From Cotesia glomerata (Eukaryota; Arthropoda; Insecta; Hymenoptera; Braconidae), in the NCBI RefSeq assembly GCF_020080835.1, contig NC_058162.1, forward strand, positions 17,634,640 to 17,698,639: a DNA stretch of 64,000 bases. The letters run 5' to 3'. Made by a program: the position numbers and the translations under genes. The notes beneath the pieces are model-generated. The model saw only the letters and a program-made list of their open reading frames with translations, was not told the DNA's origin and ran no database searches. Positions 41,205-53,113 of the stretch are shown here, piece by piece (position 1 is the stretch's first letter; every line of letters begins with the position of its first letter).

Positions 41205-41565
41205 CCAAGTAACTGATATAATTGTATATGATTTTCGATAGTTAAAAAAAATTTTGTTGTAAATTTAAAAATGAAAAAAAAAAAAAACAATTTTGGAATG
41301 TACTTGGTGTGCGTCATTGTGTAATTCAAATTTTTTTAAGTCCTAATAGATCGATTTCACGAATTTTACAAGAAAAAAAAATATTGTGTAACCACGCACA
41401 CCAAGTACATTCCAAAATTGTTTTTTTTTTCATTTTTAAATTTACAAAAAAATTTTTTTTAATTATCAAAAATCATATCAATTACTTGGATTTTTTAATT
41501 TTTTTATTTTATATCTTTTTTAAAGGAAAAAAATTTTGTTCTTATAATAGTCTTATGAATGTGGA
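41205..41565. mobile_element. Foldback repeat F, uninterrupted copy
   Basis: GATTTTCGATAGTTAAAAAAAATTTTG and GGAATGTACTTGGTGTGCG at 41228-41315 are inverted at 41395-41480 around a centre near 41355. This copy gives the empty site for the 1.09-kb transposon nested in the 21.5-23.1 kb copy. Confidence 0.75.
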
Positions 41566-41595
41566 CTTGGCGCTACCCGAGTCGAAATTTAAGGT

Positions 41596-41990
41596 AGTTG
41601 TTGCGTGATAGACATTTCAACACAAAGTTATGAAATTTATTTTATCGAAAGATAAATATATTAATTATTCACTACCAAAATTTCAGATCAATTGACCGCA
41701 CCATTTTTGAGTAATTAATTTTCGAAATTGCATCTTTTACACGTAGAGGTATAGGGAGATGGTAAAGTTAGTATGAAATCTTTGGCCCACTCGATTGGTA
41801 CGGAAGGTTTGATACTAACTTTACCATCTCCCTATACCTCTACGTGTAAAAGATGCAATTTCGAAAATTAATTTCTCAAAAACGGTGCGGTCAATTGATC
41901 TGAAATTTTGGTAGTGAATTATTAATATATTTATCTTTCGATAAAATAAATTTCATAACTTTCTGTTGAAATGCCTTTCACGCAACAACT
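41596..41990. repeat. Near-perfect palindrome, about 185-bp arms
   Basis: The left arm from AGTTGTTGCGTGATAG and right arm ending CACGCAACAACT pair almost throughout, around a spacer of about 25 bp near 41783-41807 (CCATCTCCCTATACCTCTACG on the right matches its inverse on the left). Confidence 0.85.
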
Positions 41991-42856
41991 AATTTAAAGC
42001 CGAAATAGAGCTGCCTAGTCCGAAATAGTACCCATTTAGAGCCCAGTAGTCCGAATAGCACCGACATTGGACCCACAGGTCCGACTTTTAATCGAGAGCC
42101 CCGATTTTGAGTCTCGAGGTCCTCTCTAGACTCCGAGAGGTCTGATTTTAAACCCCGAAGTCCGATACAGAATTGAAATCATTATTTTTACCATTTATCA
42201 GTAAACTTGTTAATTAATTTTTTTTTATTTAGACAGCATATACGAGAGAATTTTTTTAAGTTGTGTCGTAAAGGAGAAGCTAATCAATCGAAATTTATTT
42301 ATTCATTAATTTATTTGTTTATTAATTAATTTATTGGTACCCGTTAATTCATAAAATTCGTATTTTAAAACTTTCGGACTTTCTGCCGCCTCGTGTCTCG
42401 TTGTCAGTGCATGAATACATTATTTCGGCTCCTCGTCGTCGGGCGCATGCGTGACATGATCACGGCATAAAACTGAGGCTTTCTGCCGTGAAATCACAAC
42501 GGGAACCCAGTACTTTTGACAGGAGTAGTAAGAAAACAATTTTTCATAGTGATTTCATAATTTGAAAAAACCCGAGCCCCACTTCTATATAATTACGGAA
42601 AATTCTTGAAAATTCTTTGAAGTATTTTGAAATTTTTGAAAATTATTTAAAGTATTTTAAAATTTTTAAAAATTCTTTAGAAGTCTTTAAAATTTAAGAA
42701 AATATTTTTAAATCTTATTTAAAATTTTTTACAGCTTTTTAAAATGTTTAAAAATTTTTGAAAATTCTTTAAACATTTTAAAAAGCCGAAAAGGTACATT
42801 TAAATTTTGTAAAAACTAATAAGTACTTATTTCAATTTTTGCAAAATATTTTTAAC

Positions 42857-42900
42857 TTCCCGATTTTCGAAAATTTTCAATTTTCTTAGCGAGAAGTTAA
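42857..42900. repeat. Isolated terminal hairpin of element H
   Basis: AACTTCCCGATTTTCGAAAATTTTCAATTTTCTTAGCGAGAAGTT-type hairpin with no other H sequence next to it. Confidence 0.6.
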
Positions 42901-43591
42901 AAAAAAATCTTTTGAATTTAATTAATTATAGTACGTAGCTTTACTAGTATAGTAGTAACGATGATTGACAACATTTCTAACTTGTCACCTATATTTCAGT
43001 ACATTCAATAATTCATATTCAAACAAAATTAATCTACCTACTATCATTCGTAGTAGCGTAATCAGTTATGCATCGGCTTCGCGTCTGAAGGGTCGTGTGT
43101 TCGAATCTTTGTTAGGGCGTATTGAATTTATTTCTTCTCGCTAGGTAGGCGAGTGTTTAAGTTTAGACTAACGTATGTTATATCTGGTCAATTTCTGAGT
43201 CCAAAATGCACTTTGAACTAAAAACTATAAAAGTTCTCTTCTATGAATTTTTTATTCAAAATACGTTTATAGTTAATAACAAAATGGTGGATCATAGGGG
43301 CCTGGTGTGCGCAAAATAAATTTTGCATGCGAAATAGTTATCCTGTCGGACTTCTGGGCTCTAAGTAGGTTCTATGCACGTGTTAAATTAGGTCCGACTT
43401 TGGACACTAAAGTGGTAAAAACGGAAATTTGTACTGCTTTGGGGTCTAAAGTCGGACCTAATTTAACATGATAATAGATTCGACTTAGAGCCCAGAGGTC
43501 TGACCGGAGTCCCACCTTAGGAGGCTCTATTTGGGCTCTAAATTTCGACTCGGGTATTTTTTTCAGTGGAACGGTTGTTGATTGGATTGCA

Positions 43592-44882
43592 GTTACAGCG
43601 ATAAATACAATTTTGTGGACCCAGATCAATTATGATTTTTATATATTTCAATTCACTGAATCTGATTACTGAAGGTTAGTTAGCCCGTTGAGCCGTCAAA
43701 ATTTGAAAAAATAGCAAAAAACCCAAAAAAATTGAAATAAATCATGAAAAATCGACATTATCGAGATAAAAAAATTTGTTGGATTCAGATTATGTTTTTT
43801 ATGTACCTTGTTTCACTGAATTTTAATCTGAAATCTTGTCCCTTTGAAGTTTTAAAATTAAAAAAAAATATCAAAAAACCAAAAAAATCGGGAAAATTAC
43901 AGTTATAAATATGAGAAAAAAATCTATTAAACACGATTTTTAATGACTTAGGTGCATTTTCATAGATGGAATATGATCTTAAAATTGTAAAATTGACAAA
44001 ATTTTTAAATCTTTAAAAAATAGCATGTAAAGAGAAGGTACGAAGCCATATTTTCGAATTTCAGACTGTTGTTCGTTTGTATCGAATTTCCTTTTTTTTT
44101 TAGGTTCTTAGGGTTCCTTTTTTAGGTTGCTTAATAAACCTTAAACTACATTTCATGGATTCTCACGTCGACCACTTTCCTAAAAATCTCGAAGACTACA
44201 GCGAAGAACAAGGAAAACGATTTTATTAAGACGCAAATGAAATGAAGGGTAGGTATCGAGTAAATTAGAATGTCAACATAATGTCTGATTTTTGCTGAAT
44301 GTTAACAAGAGAAACACCAGAAGAAAACAGAAAACGTAAAAGAAACCCACTGTGTAGGTCATTTAAAGATAAAAAAATTCAATACAAACGAACGACAGTC
44401 TGAAATTCGAAAATATGGCTTCGTACCTTCTCTTTACATGCTATTTTTTAAAGATTTAAAAATTTTGTCAATTTTACAATGTTAAGATCATATTCCATCT
44501 ATGAAAATGCATCTAAGTCATTAACAATCGTGTTTAATAGATTTTTTTCTCATATTTATAACTGTAATTTTCCCGATTTTTTTGGTTTTTTGAGATTTTT
44601 TTTAATTTTAAAACTTCAAAGGGACAAGATTTCAGATTCAAATTCAGTGAAACAAGGTACATAAGAAACATACTCAATCTGAATCCAACAAATTCTTTTA
44701 TCTCGATAATGTCGATTTTTCATGATTTATTTCAATTTTTTTGGGTTTTATGTTTTTTTTTTTCAAATTTTGACGGCTCAACGGGCTAATTAACCTACAG
44801 TAATCAGATTCAGTGAATTAAAATACATAAAAATCATACTTGATCTGGGCCCACAAAATTTTATTCATCGCTGTAACTGCAG
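43592..44882. repeat. Long inverted repeat, about 500-bp arms, 290-bp loop
   Basis: The left arm (TGCAGTTACAGCGATAAA at 43592 to about 44087) and right arm (about 44374 to TCGCTGTAACTGCA at 44882) are closely matched reverse complements. Landmarks: GAAGGTACGAAGCCATATTTTCG at 44034 and its inverse at 44410. No coding content. Likely a foldback transposon. Confidence 0.8.
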
Positions 44883-45239
44883 TTTTTTGCAATTTTTCGC
44901 TTTTTTTTTAGTTTTTTGAATTTAACTCAAAATTTTGACGGTGTACGGGCAAAGCTAACTTCAGATTCGGATTCAGCGCATCGAAATACACAAAGATAGG
45001 TAGGTCCGGTCATAACTACTGACAACTTTTTTTTTGTTCACCAGTGTTATTGTCACAATAAATAATTTTTTCTTACTACGCCGGTCGAAAGTACGGGGTT
45101 CCCACTGCAATTTCACAACAGAAAGACCCTTTTTTATGCCGTGGTCGAGTCGCGCATGCGCTCTACGACGGGGAGCAGAAATAATGCATTCGTGCACTGA
45201 CAACGAGACTCGAGGCGGCAGAAAGCCCGATAGTTGGTA

Positions 45240-45860
45240 GTCGCGCTTACTCTAGAACTTATGTTTATAAGCCTAACCTTACTTGTGATTGTTATGAATG
45301 TATCTGTCTTGTATGAAAATTAAGTTAACCGACACTCAAGTATTTTTGACTTTTATTAATTAAAAACTAGAACTAAAAAACTATTTTTGAAAAATTCCAC
45401 GTATAATTTTTGAAATTTTTTACATGTAAAAATTTTTGTTTTGATTTTTTAAAAATTATTTATTAATAAAATAAATTATAAGAAGTTTCAAATGTCGACT
45501 AATTTAATTTTCATCTATCTTGTTATATGTCAATGATTTTAGGTTAAATCTAAGTTAATTATAGAAAATAAATATTTATTTTAATGAAATGAGACTTGTT
45601 TGATATTTAAATTACCAAAAGAAACGAGAAATATTTTTTATCCTGATAGATATAAAAAATACACAAGCAGATTTTTTTCTTAATTTTTTGTTCTATGCAT
45701 TTTACGATTATTATTTCATTTTTCTGTTTTTTTTTTTTTATTCTTAAAATCAGAGTTAATTTATAATATATTTATAACTTTAAATTTATTTAATTAAATT
45801 AAGATATTTTCTCAAAAGAGAGTAGTATATGAAAGATTATAAATTAGTATCTTTATTGAC
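45240..45860. other. No recognisable feature
   Basis: Very AT-rich DNA without ORF, palindrome or match to the repeats described here. Confidence 0.6.
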
Positions 45861-45867
45861 AGGTGTA

Positions 45868-45947
45868 TTTGATGCCTGCCCCCCGCCCCCCGACCAGCAG
45901 CACTCGCTCCGCTTGTGTCGCAAATGTCGGGGGCAGGCATCAATTTT
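45868..45947. repeat. GC-rich short inverted repeat
   Basis: TTGATGCCTGCCCCC at 45869 pairs with GGGGGCAGGCATCAA ending 45942, around a GC-rich loop. It stands out in AT-rich DNA. Perhaps a small MITE. Confidence 0.6.
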
Positions 45948-46123
45948 TTTCAACGCAATTTTTTGCGTACTTTCGACCGAATAGCAAGAAAACTAGTATC
46001 CACTACATGGGCAGAAATTTGAGAGCCCTGAACTGCGCGACATGATGCCCTCGGTTTCGCCTCGGCACCAACCGCGATCAAATCGGTCCAGCTGTTCAAA
46101 AGTTATAAGAGGTTTACATTCAT

Positions 46124-46260
<137 letters not shown>

Positions 46261-46736
46261 CTCGGGGCAGAAGAGATACTGCTACCGGGCGCGTCTCCCC
46301 GAGCGGATGGGAGAACGCTCGCTGTTTTTGGATGACACTGAGTCTCTTAGTTGACAAGGGTAGGAGCTAAATAAAATACGCTCCCGTGGACAAAACTCCC
46401 CTTAATGGGTTGGTCACACTAACTGACCTAGCAAAAAGAAGATCGTTCTCTGTTGTAACCCACTGGGAGTGTCCGGAACCTGTGTCGTAGTTTCCGACGA
46501 CGCAGGCCACGGCTGATGTGAGCTTGCTCTGCCGAGGTGTAAGTTACAGCAGTAGATCAGGAGCCAGCCACCTCAGGCCTTGATCAGGGAGTACGCAGTG
46601 AGTGCTAGAGATCGGAATCTTCACCGCTCCGAGCGAGTCTAGTCCGTCCGTGTATTCCGGGACTGGCTAAGTGTCGACTAGGCCTCAGGGAACTTAGGTA
46701 GGAGTACTATCTCCGAGGGTACACCCGTTCCTAGTT

Positions 46737-48139
46737 ATGACAACCCGCTCCATTCCGTACGATGCGCTGGTAAATCAAAAAAGTATGAGTAATTTACAGG
46801 AAACAAACAAGAGTGGAAACGGGCTACATGCCCAACAAGCAGCGATTGACGCAAGCGCTGAAATGAAGCGTTCGCAAGCGCTCAAACGCCTTGAAAAGCT
46901 GATCAGTGAGCTGAATGATTTCGTCCAACCAAAGGTCAACATTCACAAAGAGATAAAGGCCAAGACGACTGGTGTAGCTAACGCCCTTCAAAGGTTTGAG
47001 AAGCTGGGCGAGGAGTGGCGCTCATCATTGCAGCGCATTTCTCATGCTACACCGGAGAAAGCCTGTCAGGTTGTCGACGTGGCTGACAAAGCAATGGACA
47101 CCGGAGCCGAAGGTGACGGTGAATCAGTCGCGGAAGACAAAAGTAAAGCCAGCAGCAAGTCAGGTAAGAGAAAAGATCGACCTTCTCCTGACCCAGCAAT
47201 CAGCCAAGTCGTGAAGAAAAAGGATTTGAAGAAAAGCCCTCCGCAAGGAGCGGCAGTACGAAGCGACGAACAGGAAAAAGCGTCGGTTTGGCAAAAAGTT
47301 CAGTCCAAGAAAGAGCTAAAGCGACACAAAAAGAGGTGCTCTCAAAACAGATGACAAAGGAGCCCCGATCTGAACCCAAGCAAAAGAAACCGCGGAAATG
47401 GATCAGACCGGATGCCCTCATCATCCGGCTGACAGAAAAAGCAAAGTACGCCGAGATCCTGCGCCGAATAAAACAGGACGTCCCTGATGATCAGGTCCGC
47501 AGTACGGTAGAGAAGATCCATAAGACCAATGCTGGAGATATGCTGATAACTCTTTCGAGGAAGAACACCGACAAAGGCCAAACATTGAGAAAGACCATTG
47601 CAAACATACTGGAAGAAGACGCAAGAGTAACCTGCAAAGGACCACAGGAGGTAATTGAGATCCGAGACGTCGATGATGACACAACGAAGGACGACATCCA
47701 GGGTGCCCTACAAAAGGAAGCTGGAGATGGCTGTGAGATACCACTAGAGGCGATCAAGATCCGTAAGGCCTATAGAGGTACTCAAATTGCCACAGTAATT
47801 CTACCAGCAGCAACAGCACAGAAACTACTGGATGGAAGTAGCAAAATCCGGATTGGTGGGGTTAATTGCTGAATAAGGGCAACGAAGAGACCTATTCAAT
47901 GCTTTAAATGCTGGCATTTTGGACATCATGGATCCCAGTGCAGAAGCAAAGTGGACCGGTCGAAGTTTTGCATCAGGTGCGAACAAGAAGGGCACAAGAT
48001 TGCTGATTGTAAAAATCCAGCCAAATGTGCATTATGTGCTGAGATTGAAAGTGCAGAGAATGTTGCCCACCATGCCAATACTTATAAGTGCCCGTTATTT
48101 CAGGAGGCACTCCAGAAGTTGACGAACAAACAAACATGA
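46737..48139 (+). pseudogene. Copy C ORF1 (Gag-like, two lesions)
   Basis: Starts MTTRSIPYDALVNQKSMSN. The first frame runs to about 47315, where a shift moves reading into the frame of EVLSKQMTKEPRSEPKQKK. It is then open to TGA at 47870-47872, at the same codon as the TGA in copy B (CGA in A). Downstream in the same frame are CFKCWHFGHHGSQC, CIRCEQEGHKIADC and the third knuckle, ending at TGA 48137-48139, which overlaps the ORF2 ATG. Confidence 0.88.
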
Positions 48140-51043
48140 GGATACTGCAGCTCAATCTCAACCATTGTGAGGCAGCGCATGACCTGCTCATGCAATCCGT
48201 GCGAGAACTAGAGCTTGACTTAGTACTGATAGCAGAGCCATATAAACACCTGAGTACCCAACCCTGGGAATCTGACAACACATCCAAAGCTGTCATCTGG
48301 TCATATGGCAAGCTCCCTTTCCAAAATGCAGTCGACAACAGCAATGCCGGCTTTGTAGCAGTATCAGTAGAGGGCATCCGCTTCTATAGCTGTTACGCAC
48401 CACCTAGCCTCTCTACTGTCGAATTCACCGCATTTCTGGATCAACTTACCAAGGATGCGAAGCATTACCACCCAGTGGCAATAGCCGGGGACTTCAACGC
48501 CTGGGCAGTAGACTGGGGCAGCAAGTATACAAACGCGCGAGGAAAGGAACTACTAGAAGCCTTTTCTACATTAGATGTAGTACTGCTCAACAGTGGTGAT
48601 ACACCAACCTACACCAAAGGAGACGCAAGTTCTATTGTAGATCTCACTTTCATCAGTAGCAGCCTCACCAGAGGTAATATCAACTGGAAGGTGATGGAAA
48701 TCTACACAGCCAGCGACCACAACGCGATTCTCTGGGAAATATCAAACGTCCAGAGCCCGGGAAGACCTAAAAAGTAACTTAACACCATTGGTTGGAAGGT
48801 AAAAACTCTTGACCCAAGTGCATTGTTAGTAGCTCTCAATAGTGACCAGATTATCGCGGGCTGCACAGAAGAGAAGACCAAGGACCTGACGAAAAGAGTG
48901 ACCCAGGCTTGTGACGCCAGTATGTCTCGTAGACGTGGCATGAACACAAGACCTTCCGTTCACTGGTGGAACGACCACATCAGCACCCTTCGTAAAGAGT
49001 GTCATCAGAAGAGAAGAATAACTCAGCGTGGCTACCGACGACTTAACTCTGCGGAGCTGGTCGCAGAGTACAAAAAAGCCCGTCGATCCCTGAACAAAGC
49101 CATCAAAGATAGCAAAAGAAAATGCTGGAAGGAGCTCATCGACGAGGTGGACAGAGATCTGTGGGGTAGGCCGTATAAGTCGGTCATGACCCATCTTAAA
49201 AACTAGCTTATGCCATCACCCACGTGTCCTCAACTCCTACAGAAGATCGTAAACGCGTTGTTCCCCGAACAAAGCGAGTTTAACTACCTATTAGCGCAGA
49301 ATGAAATGGATGACATTCCATCTGTCACGGAGGAAGAACTGATGGAGGCTTGTAATCGTGTAGGGAACAATAAAGCGCCGGGATTGGACGGGGTCCACAA
49401 TATTGCTTTAAAAACAACTATAAAAGCAATGCCATCATTGTTCCTGGACGTCTACGACACATGCCTCAAGAAAGGGATTTTCCGTCGGAAGTGGAAGCAG
49501 CAACGACTAGTACTACTTCCAAAAGGGAAAAAGCCACCTGAAGAACCGTCATCTTATCGACCACTTTGTATGTTAGACACGGCAGGTAAGATACTTGAGC
49601 GTATAATCCACCAAAGAATAGAAGCAGTTGTCAATCCACTCCTGGCAGACAACCAGTATGGTTTTTGGAAAGGACGATCAACCCTGGACGCAATCAATCT
49701 GGTTGTTGCAACGGCCAAGGAGGCAATCGAAGGGATCAGATGGAAGGGTGGGGCGAAGAAGTACTGCCTGGTGGCCACTTTGGACATCAAAAATGCCTTC
49801 AACTCCGCCAACTGGGACTGCATTATGCAAGCCCTGGAAGAGAAAAACGTACCAGGATACCTACGTAGGATAGTCGCTAGCTACTTCACGGACAGAATCC
49901 TGAGATACGACACGAAGAATGGTCCAAAAGAGTATGATATTATCAGAGGTGTACCCCAGGGTTCCGTTCTGGGTCCACTTCTGTGGAATGTCATGTATGA
50001 TGGCCTGCTGAGACTGACTCTTCCAAGAAGTGTCAAGCTTGTTGCATATGCAGATGATGTAGCTGTCGTAATCATTGCTAAACACCTAGATGAGATAAAC
50101 CACATGTTCGGTATCACCTTTGAGAAAATTAACCGGTGGATGGACTCAATGAACCTACAACTGGCTAAACAGAAGACTGAGGCTGTGCTTATTACCAGCA
50201 GAAAAGTGATAGACCATAAAGCTGAAAGTCGGAGAACAAGAAATCACATCACAACCATATATCCGATATCTGGGAGTGATGCTTGATGCACGACTCAACT
50301 TTAAGCAGCAAGTCGAACACGTGAGTGCAAAAGCATCAGCAGTAGTAGCTAGCTTAGCACGACTGATGCCAAACGTCGGAGGCCCAAAGCAGAGCAGAGG
50401 ACTACTGCTATCATCTGTAGTCACATCAATGCTCACTTACGGAATATCTATCTGGGCAGACGCACTAGAGAAGCAAGAATCATGGAGAAAGGCTGGACCA
50501 GTCTACTGTCTGAGTGCCTTAAGAGTAGCGAGCGCCTTCCGCACAATATCTATGGAAGCAGTGTGTGTCATTTCCGGAACTTTGCCTCTCAGTGTCTTAG
50601 CTGAGGAAAGACGGATCCTTTACCAACGAAAGAAGTCAACGACACTAAGTGCCGAGGAGCTTAGAACAGAAAAACGGCAGAAGAGCATAAGTCGATGGCA
50701 ACTACAGTGGGATGCCACAGTGAAAGGTAGGTGGACGCATCGTCTCATATCAAGGATCAACATTTGGTTAAACCGGAGTCACGGTGAGGTCAACTATTAT
50801 CTTACGCAGATGTTATCAGGACACGTCTTCTTTGAGTGCCCACGTTTTTATCCACAGCGAGATGAGCTGGAGAATATCCTGAAGAGGAAAATCCAACCAG
50901 AGACAATAGTAGAAGCAATGCTGTCATCAGAGGCTGCCTGGAACGCCACAAACACGTTTGTCACGAGAGTCCTCTCAGACCTGCGGTCCATAGAAAGAAG
51001 AAGAGCGAATGACGCCCGAATGATTAGAAGGAGGAAAGAATAA
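48136..51043 (+). pseudogene. Copy C ORF2 (endonuclease-RT, four lesions)
   Basis: Endonuclease motifs IAEPY, IAGDFNAW and TASDH are intact. Stops at 48775-48777 (TAA) and 49204-49206 (TAG, Gln in A) lie in one frame. RT is complete: NKAPGLDG, LVLLPKGKKPP, YRPLCMLDTAGKILERI, LDIKNAFNSANW (first Asp), PQGSVLGPLLW, YADD. A 2-bp loss near 50212 shifts the frame. At about 50823 MLSGH is joined to VFFECPRF, so 30 residues including most of the CX2CX8HX4C motif are missing. With the stops repaired the length would be typical for R1-clade ORF2. Confidence 0.9.
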
Positions 51044-51282
51044 AACCTTAGCCACCAGAAGAAAGAGCAGTAGCTAGATCCTCCCCTCACGAAGTAATGC
51101 CTGACGGCGGTTTCCATGAGGGATTAGGGGAAAGAGGAAAAGGGGTTTAGGGTTTAGTGGGTAGGGGCGCTAGCGTCGAGTTTTAGTATGACACTGCGTC
51201 GAGTCGCCACATATCCAGGCCAAACAGCTATGCCTAGAATCCGTAAAAAGGATTCCCCCCCCTTAAGAAAAAAAAAAAAAAA

Positions 51283-51305
51283 ACACACACACACACACAC
51301 ACATA
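51283..51305. repeat. (AC)n microsatellite, 3' flank of copy C
   Basis: Short AC run after the poly(A), ending ACATACATACAGACATACAGACACC. Confidence 0.93.
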
Positions 51306-51465
51306 CATACAGACATACAGACACCATCGCGGGAATAGTCATGGAAGCTTTCTAGGACCTCAAAACGTCGAGATCTGATGAAAACTCAATTTTCGAAAAA
51401 CGGGGTAAAAACAATAACTTCCCGATTTTTAAAAATTTTCAATTTTCTTAGCGGGAAGTTAAAAA

Positions 51466-51639
51466 TTTTTTTTGCCATTTTATTTAGAAATGAAAATTAT
51501 GATTAAAAAAAAAAACGATTCCTTAATCACTTATTTAAACAATCAAAATATAAAAAAAAACGATTATAAACAATAAGATATTGTTTTTAAGAAAAAAAAT
51601 TTTTTTTTAAATCATAATTTTTTTACGCTAACACTGTAG
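51466..51639. other. AT-rich spacer
   Basis: No ORF; a few weak A/T-rich palindromes around ATCGTTTTT. Confidence 0.5.
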
Positions 51640-51663
51640 ATAGATAGATAGATAGATAATAAA

Positions 51664-51888
51664 CTTTTCTGCCCTCCAGGCGGAAAGTGGCAACTTTCGG
51701 CCCGCTGCGCTAAACGAAATTGCCGCTTTCCGCCTCTGTCAGACAGAAAAATAGTATACAAACCTATGGCAGGAAAATAATAAATATCTCAGACCACATA
51801 TATGTCGACCTCGGCTTCGCCTCGGGCAACATATATGTGTTCTGAGACATTTCTCATTTTCTTGCCACAGGTGTGTAATATACTATTA
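51664..51888. repeat. Double palindrome inside the 3' UTR of the RT element
   Basis: Hairpin 1: AGGCGGAAAGTGGCAA (51678-51693) with TTGCCGCTTTCCGCCT (51720-51735). Hairpin 2: ATAGTATACAAACC…CACATATATGT (51751-51805) with ACATATATGTG…TAATATACTAT (51829-51886), its loop containing CCTCGGCTTCGCCTCGG. The copy-B fragment of the same family lacks this segment, so it is an insertion. Confidence 0.75.
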
Positions 51889-52169
51889 TTGACCCTAGAG
51901 CCTTAGCTCCCTCAGGACCATCATAATTATACATTATAATCAGTGTAAAATACAGAGCATGTAATTACATAAATTGAAAATAATAAAATAATAACATATT
52001 ATAATGAAATAATAACGTGAATTATAAATTATAAATTATAATCGTGGTAGATATGAGACAAGTTGCCAGAAAACCTGGTAATAGCACAGTTAAGCAAAAC
52101 TAATATCATTCAATATCACTCAAGGCACAGCAGCATACAATAATGACAATCAAAGCTCAATATCATAAA

Positions 52170-53113
52170 TTAATACTTTTGCAAATAACAATTATAGCAC
52201 GCACTACGGAACAGTTCATAATTTTCAGCTTTAGTTACTTCTGGGGGTAGCGCATTCCAAATGCGTATCCCGCGGATAAGAAAAGAGTTCTCAAATATCC
52301 GACAATTAGATCTAGGCAGGCGTAAATAATCCTCCCTTACATCACCCCTCCGCAAAGCTACCGGCAAAAACTCCAAATTACATCTGAACAATTGTCGGTA
52401 GCCCATACATATTTCTTTATAAAAAAGGCATGCCATGAAATAATTTCTCCTGTCACTCAACTTCAACCATCCCAGCCTCTTAAAGTACGGCGTAATATGC
52501 TCAGCCCTTGAAACCCTAAAAATATAGCGAACACAGGAGTTCATTTTACGCTGCAGCCGCACCTGCAAACTATTGCTAATATTACAGTAACCTACACAAC
52601 AGTAGTCAAACACCGGAAATATCAGCGTGGTGACAAGCTTTATACGCAATTTCTCATTGAAGACTTCATTATTTACCTTCAACTGCGCTAGCACCCGCAT
52701 CGCCCGATTGCACACTTCCGTAACCTGACAATCCCAGGAAAGAGTACAATCAATCAAAACGCCAAGATACTTAACAACTGTGTCATAGCGAATAATACAG
52801 TTATCTACTCGAATGCAATCAGCATACTTACAGCTATTACTATTGACTTTAAAATTACTACCAAAAATTATAGCTTTGGTCTTTGATGCATTCAACTTAA
52901 GATAATTAATATTGCACCACTCAACAATGTCAACTATCTCTGCATTTAGCGCAGCAACACAATCATTAACATGTTCCAAATCACAAGACAAGTATATCGC
53001 TAAATCAACAGCATAAAGCAAGTATCGACAGCGCAGTCGTTGAGAGAGATCCGAAATATAGAGTGAGAACAATAAAGGGCCTAGCACACTCCCTTGCGGC
53101 ACACCAATGTAGT
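52170..53113 (-). pseudogene. RT C-terminal half of that element
   Basis: About 314 residues, open throughout: GVPQGSVLGPLLFSLYISDL (RT motif B), then LLYAVDLAIYL where YADD is expected, so the first catalytic Asp is Val. Next come LNASKTKAIIFGS and KYLGVLIDCTLSW, then the C-terminal connection typical of CR1/L2/jockey-type ORF2 (LIFPVFDYCC, HITPYFKRLGWLKLSDRR, RIWNALPPEV). It differs clearly from the R1-type RT of copies A-D. Not functional: no endonuclease, no RT fingers, mutated active site. Confidence 0.85.

Larger units (their letters stand above)
41573..43558. mobile_element. Possible larger element with ACCCGAGTCGAAATTTA ends
   Basis: ACCCGAGTCGAAATTTA at 41577 recurs inverted (TAAATTTCGACTCGGGT) at about 43539-43556. 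Just inside the right end, and at 42000-42180, are many short repeats of GTCCGA and AGAGCCC-type words. It encloses the foldback at 41596-41990. No ORF. Confidence 0.55.
42372..45235. repeat. Outer inverted pair, about 165-bp arms
   Basis: 42372-42545 (CTTTCTGCCGCCTCG…GTTGTCAGTGCA…GCGCATGCG…GGGAACCC) is the diverged reverse complement of 45070-45235. These arms are GC-richer than their surroundings and enclose the palindrome at 43592-44882. Confidence 0.7.
46261..51283 (+). mobile_element. Retrotransposon copy C, full length (about 5.0 kb), inactivated
   Basis: Both ends are present: CTCGGGGCAGAAGAG at 46261 and CCGTAAAAAGGATTCC plus poly(A) at 51241-51283, with (AC)n on both sides. It retains the complete RT region and serves as the reference for the deletions in A and B. 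It has few lesions: one frameshift and one stop in ORF1; two stops, one frameshift and a 90-bp in-frame deletion in ORF2. Confidence 0.92.
51640..53113 (-). mobile_element. 5'-truncated CR1/jockey-like non-LTR retrotransposon
   Basis: The minus-strand RT fragment is followed by a 3' UTR and a (TCTA)n tail (GATAGATA at 51641-51656 on +). The GAGCC…AGCTCCCTCA block at 51897-51915 is shared with the 79-bp insert in copy B, tying both to one family. The 5' break falls inside RT at GVPQGSVLGP (53113). A 225-bp palindromic segment interrupts the 3' UTR. Confidence 0.8.

Noticed and set aside
43045..43125. Possible tRNA-derived SINE (GTAGCGTAATCAG…GTGTTCGAATC)
   Set aside because: A-box and B-box-like words are present but the arms do not pair convincingly and no tail or duplication was found.
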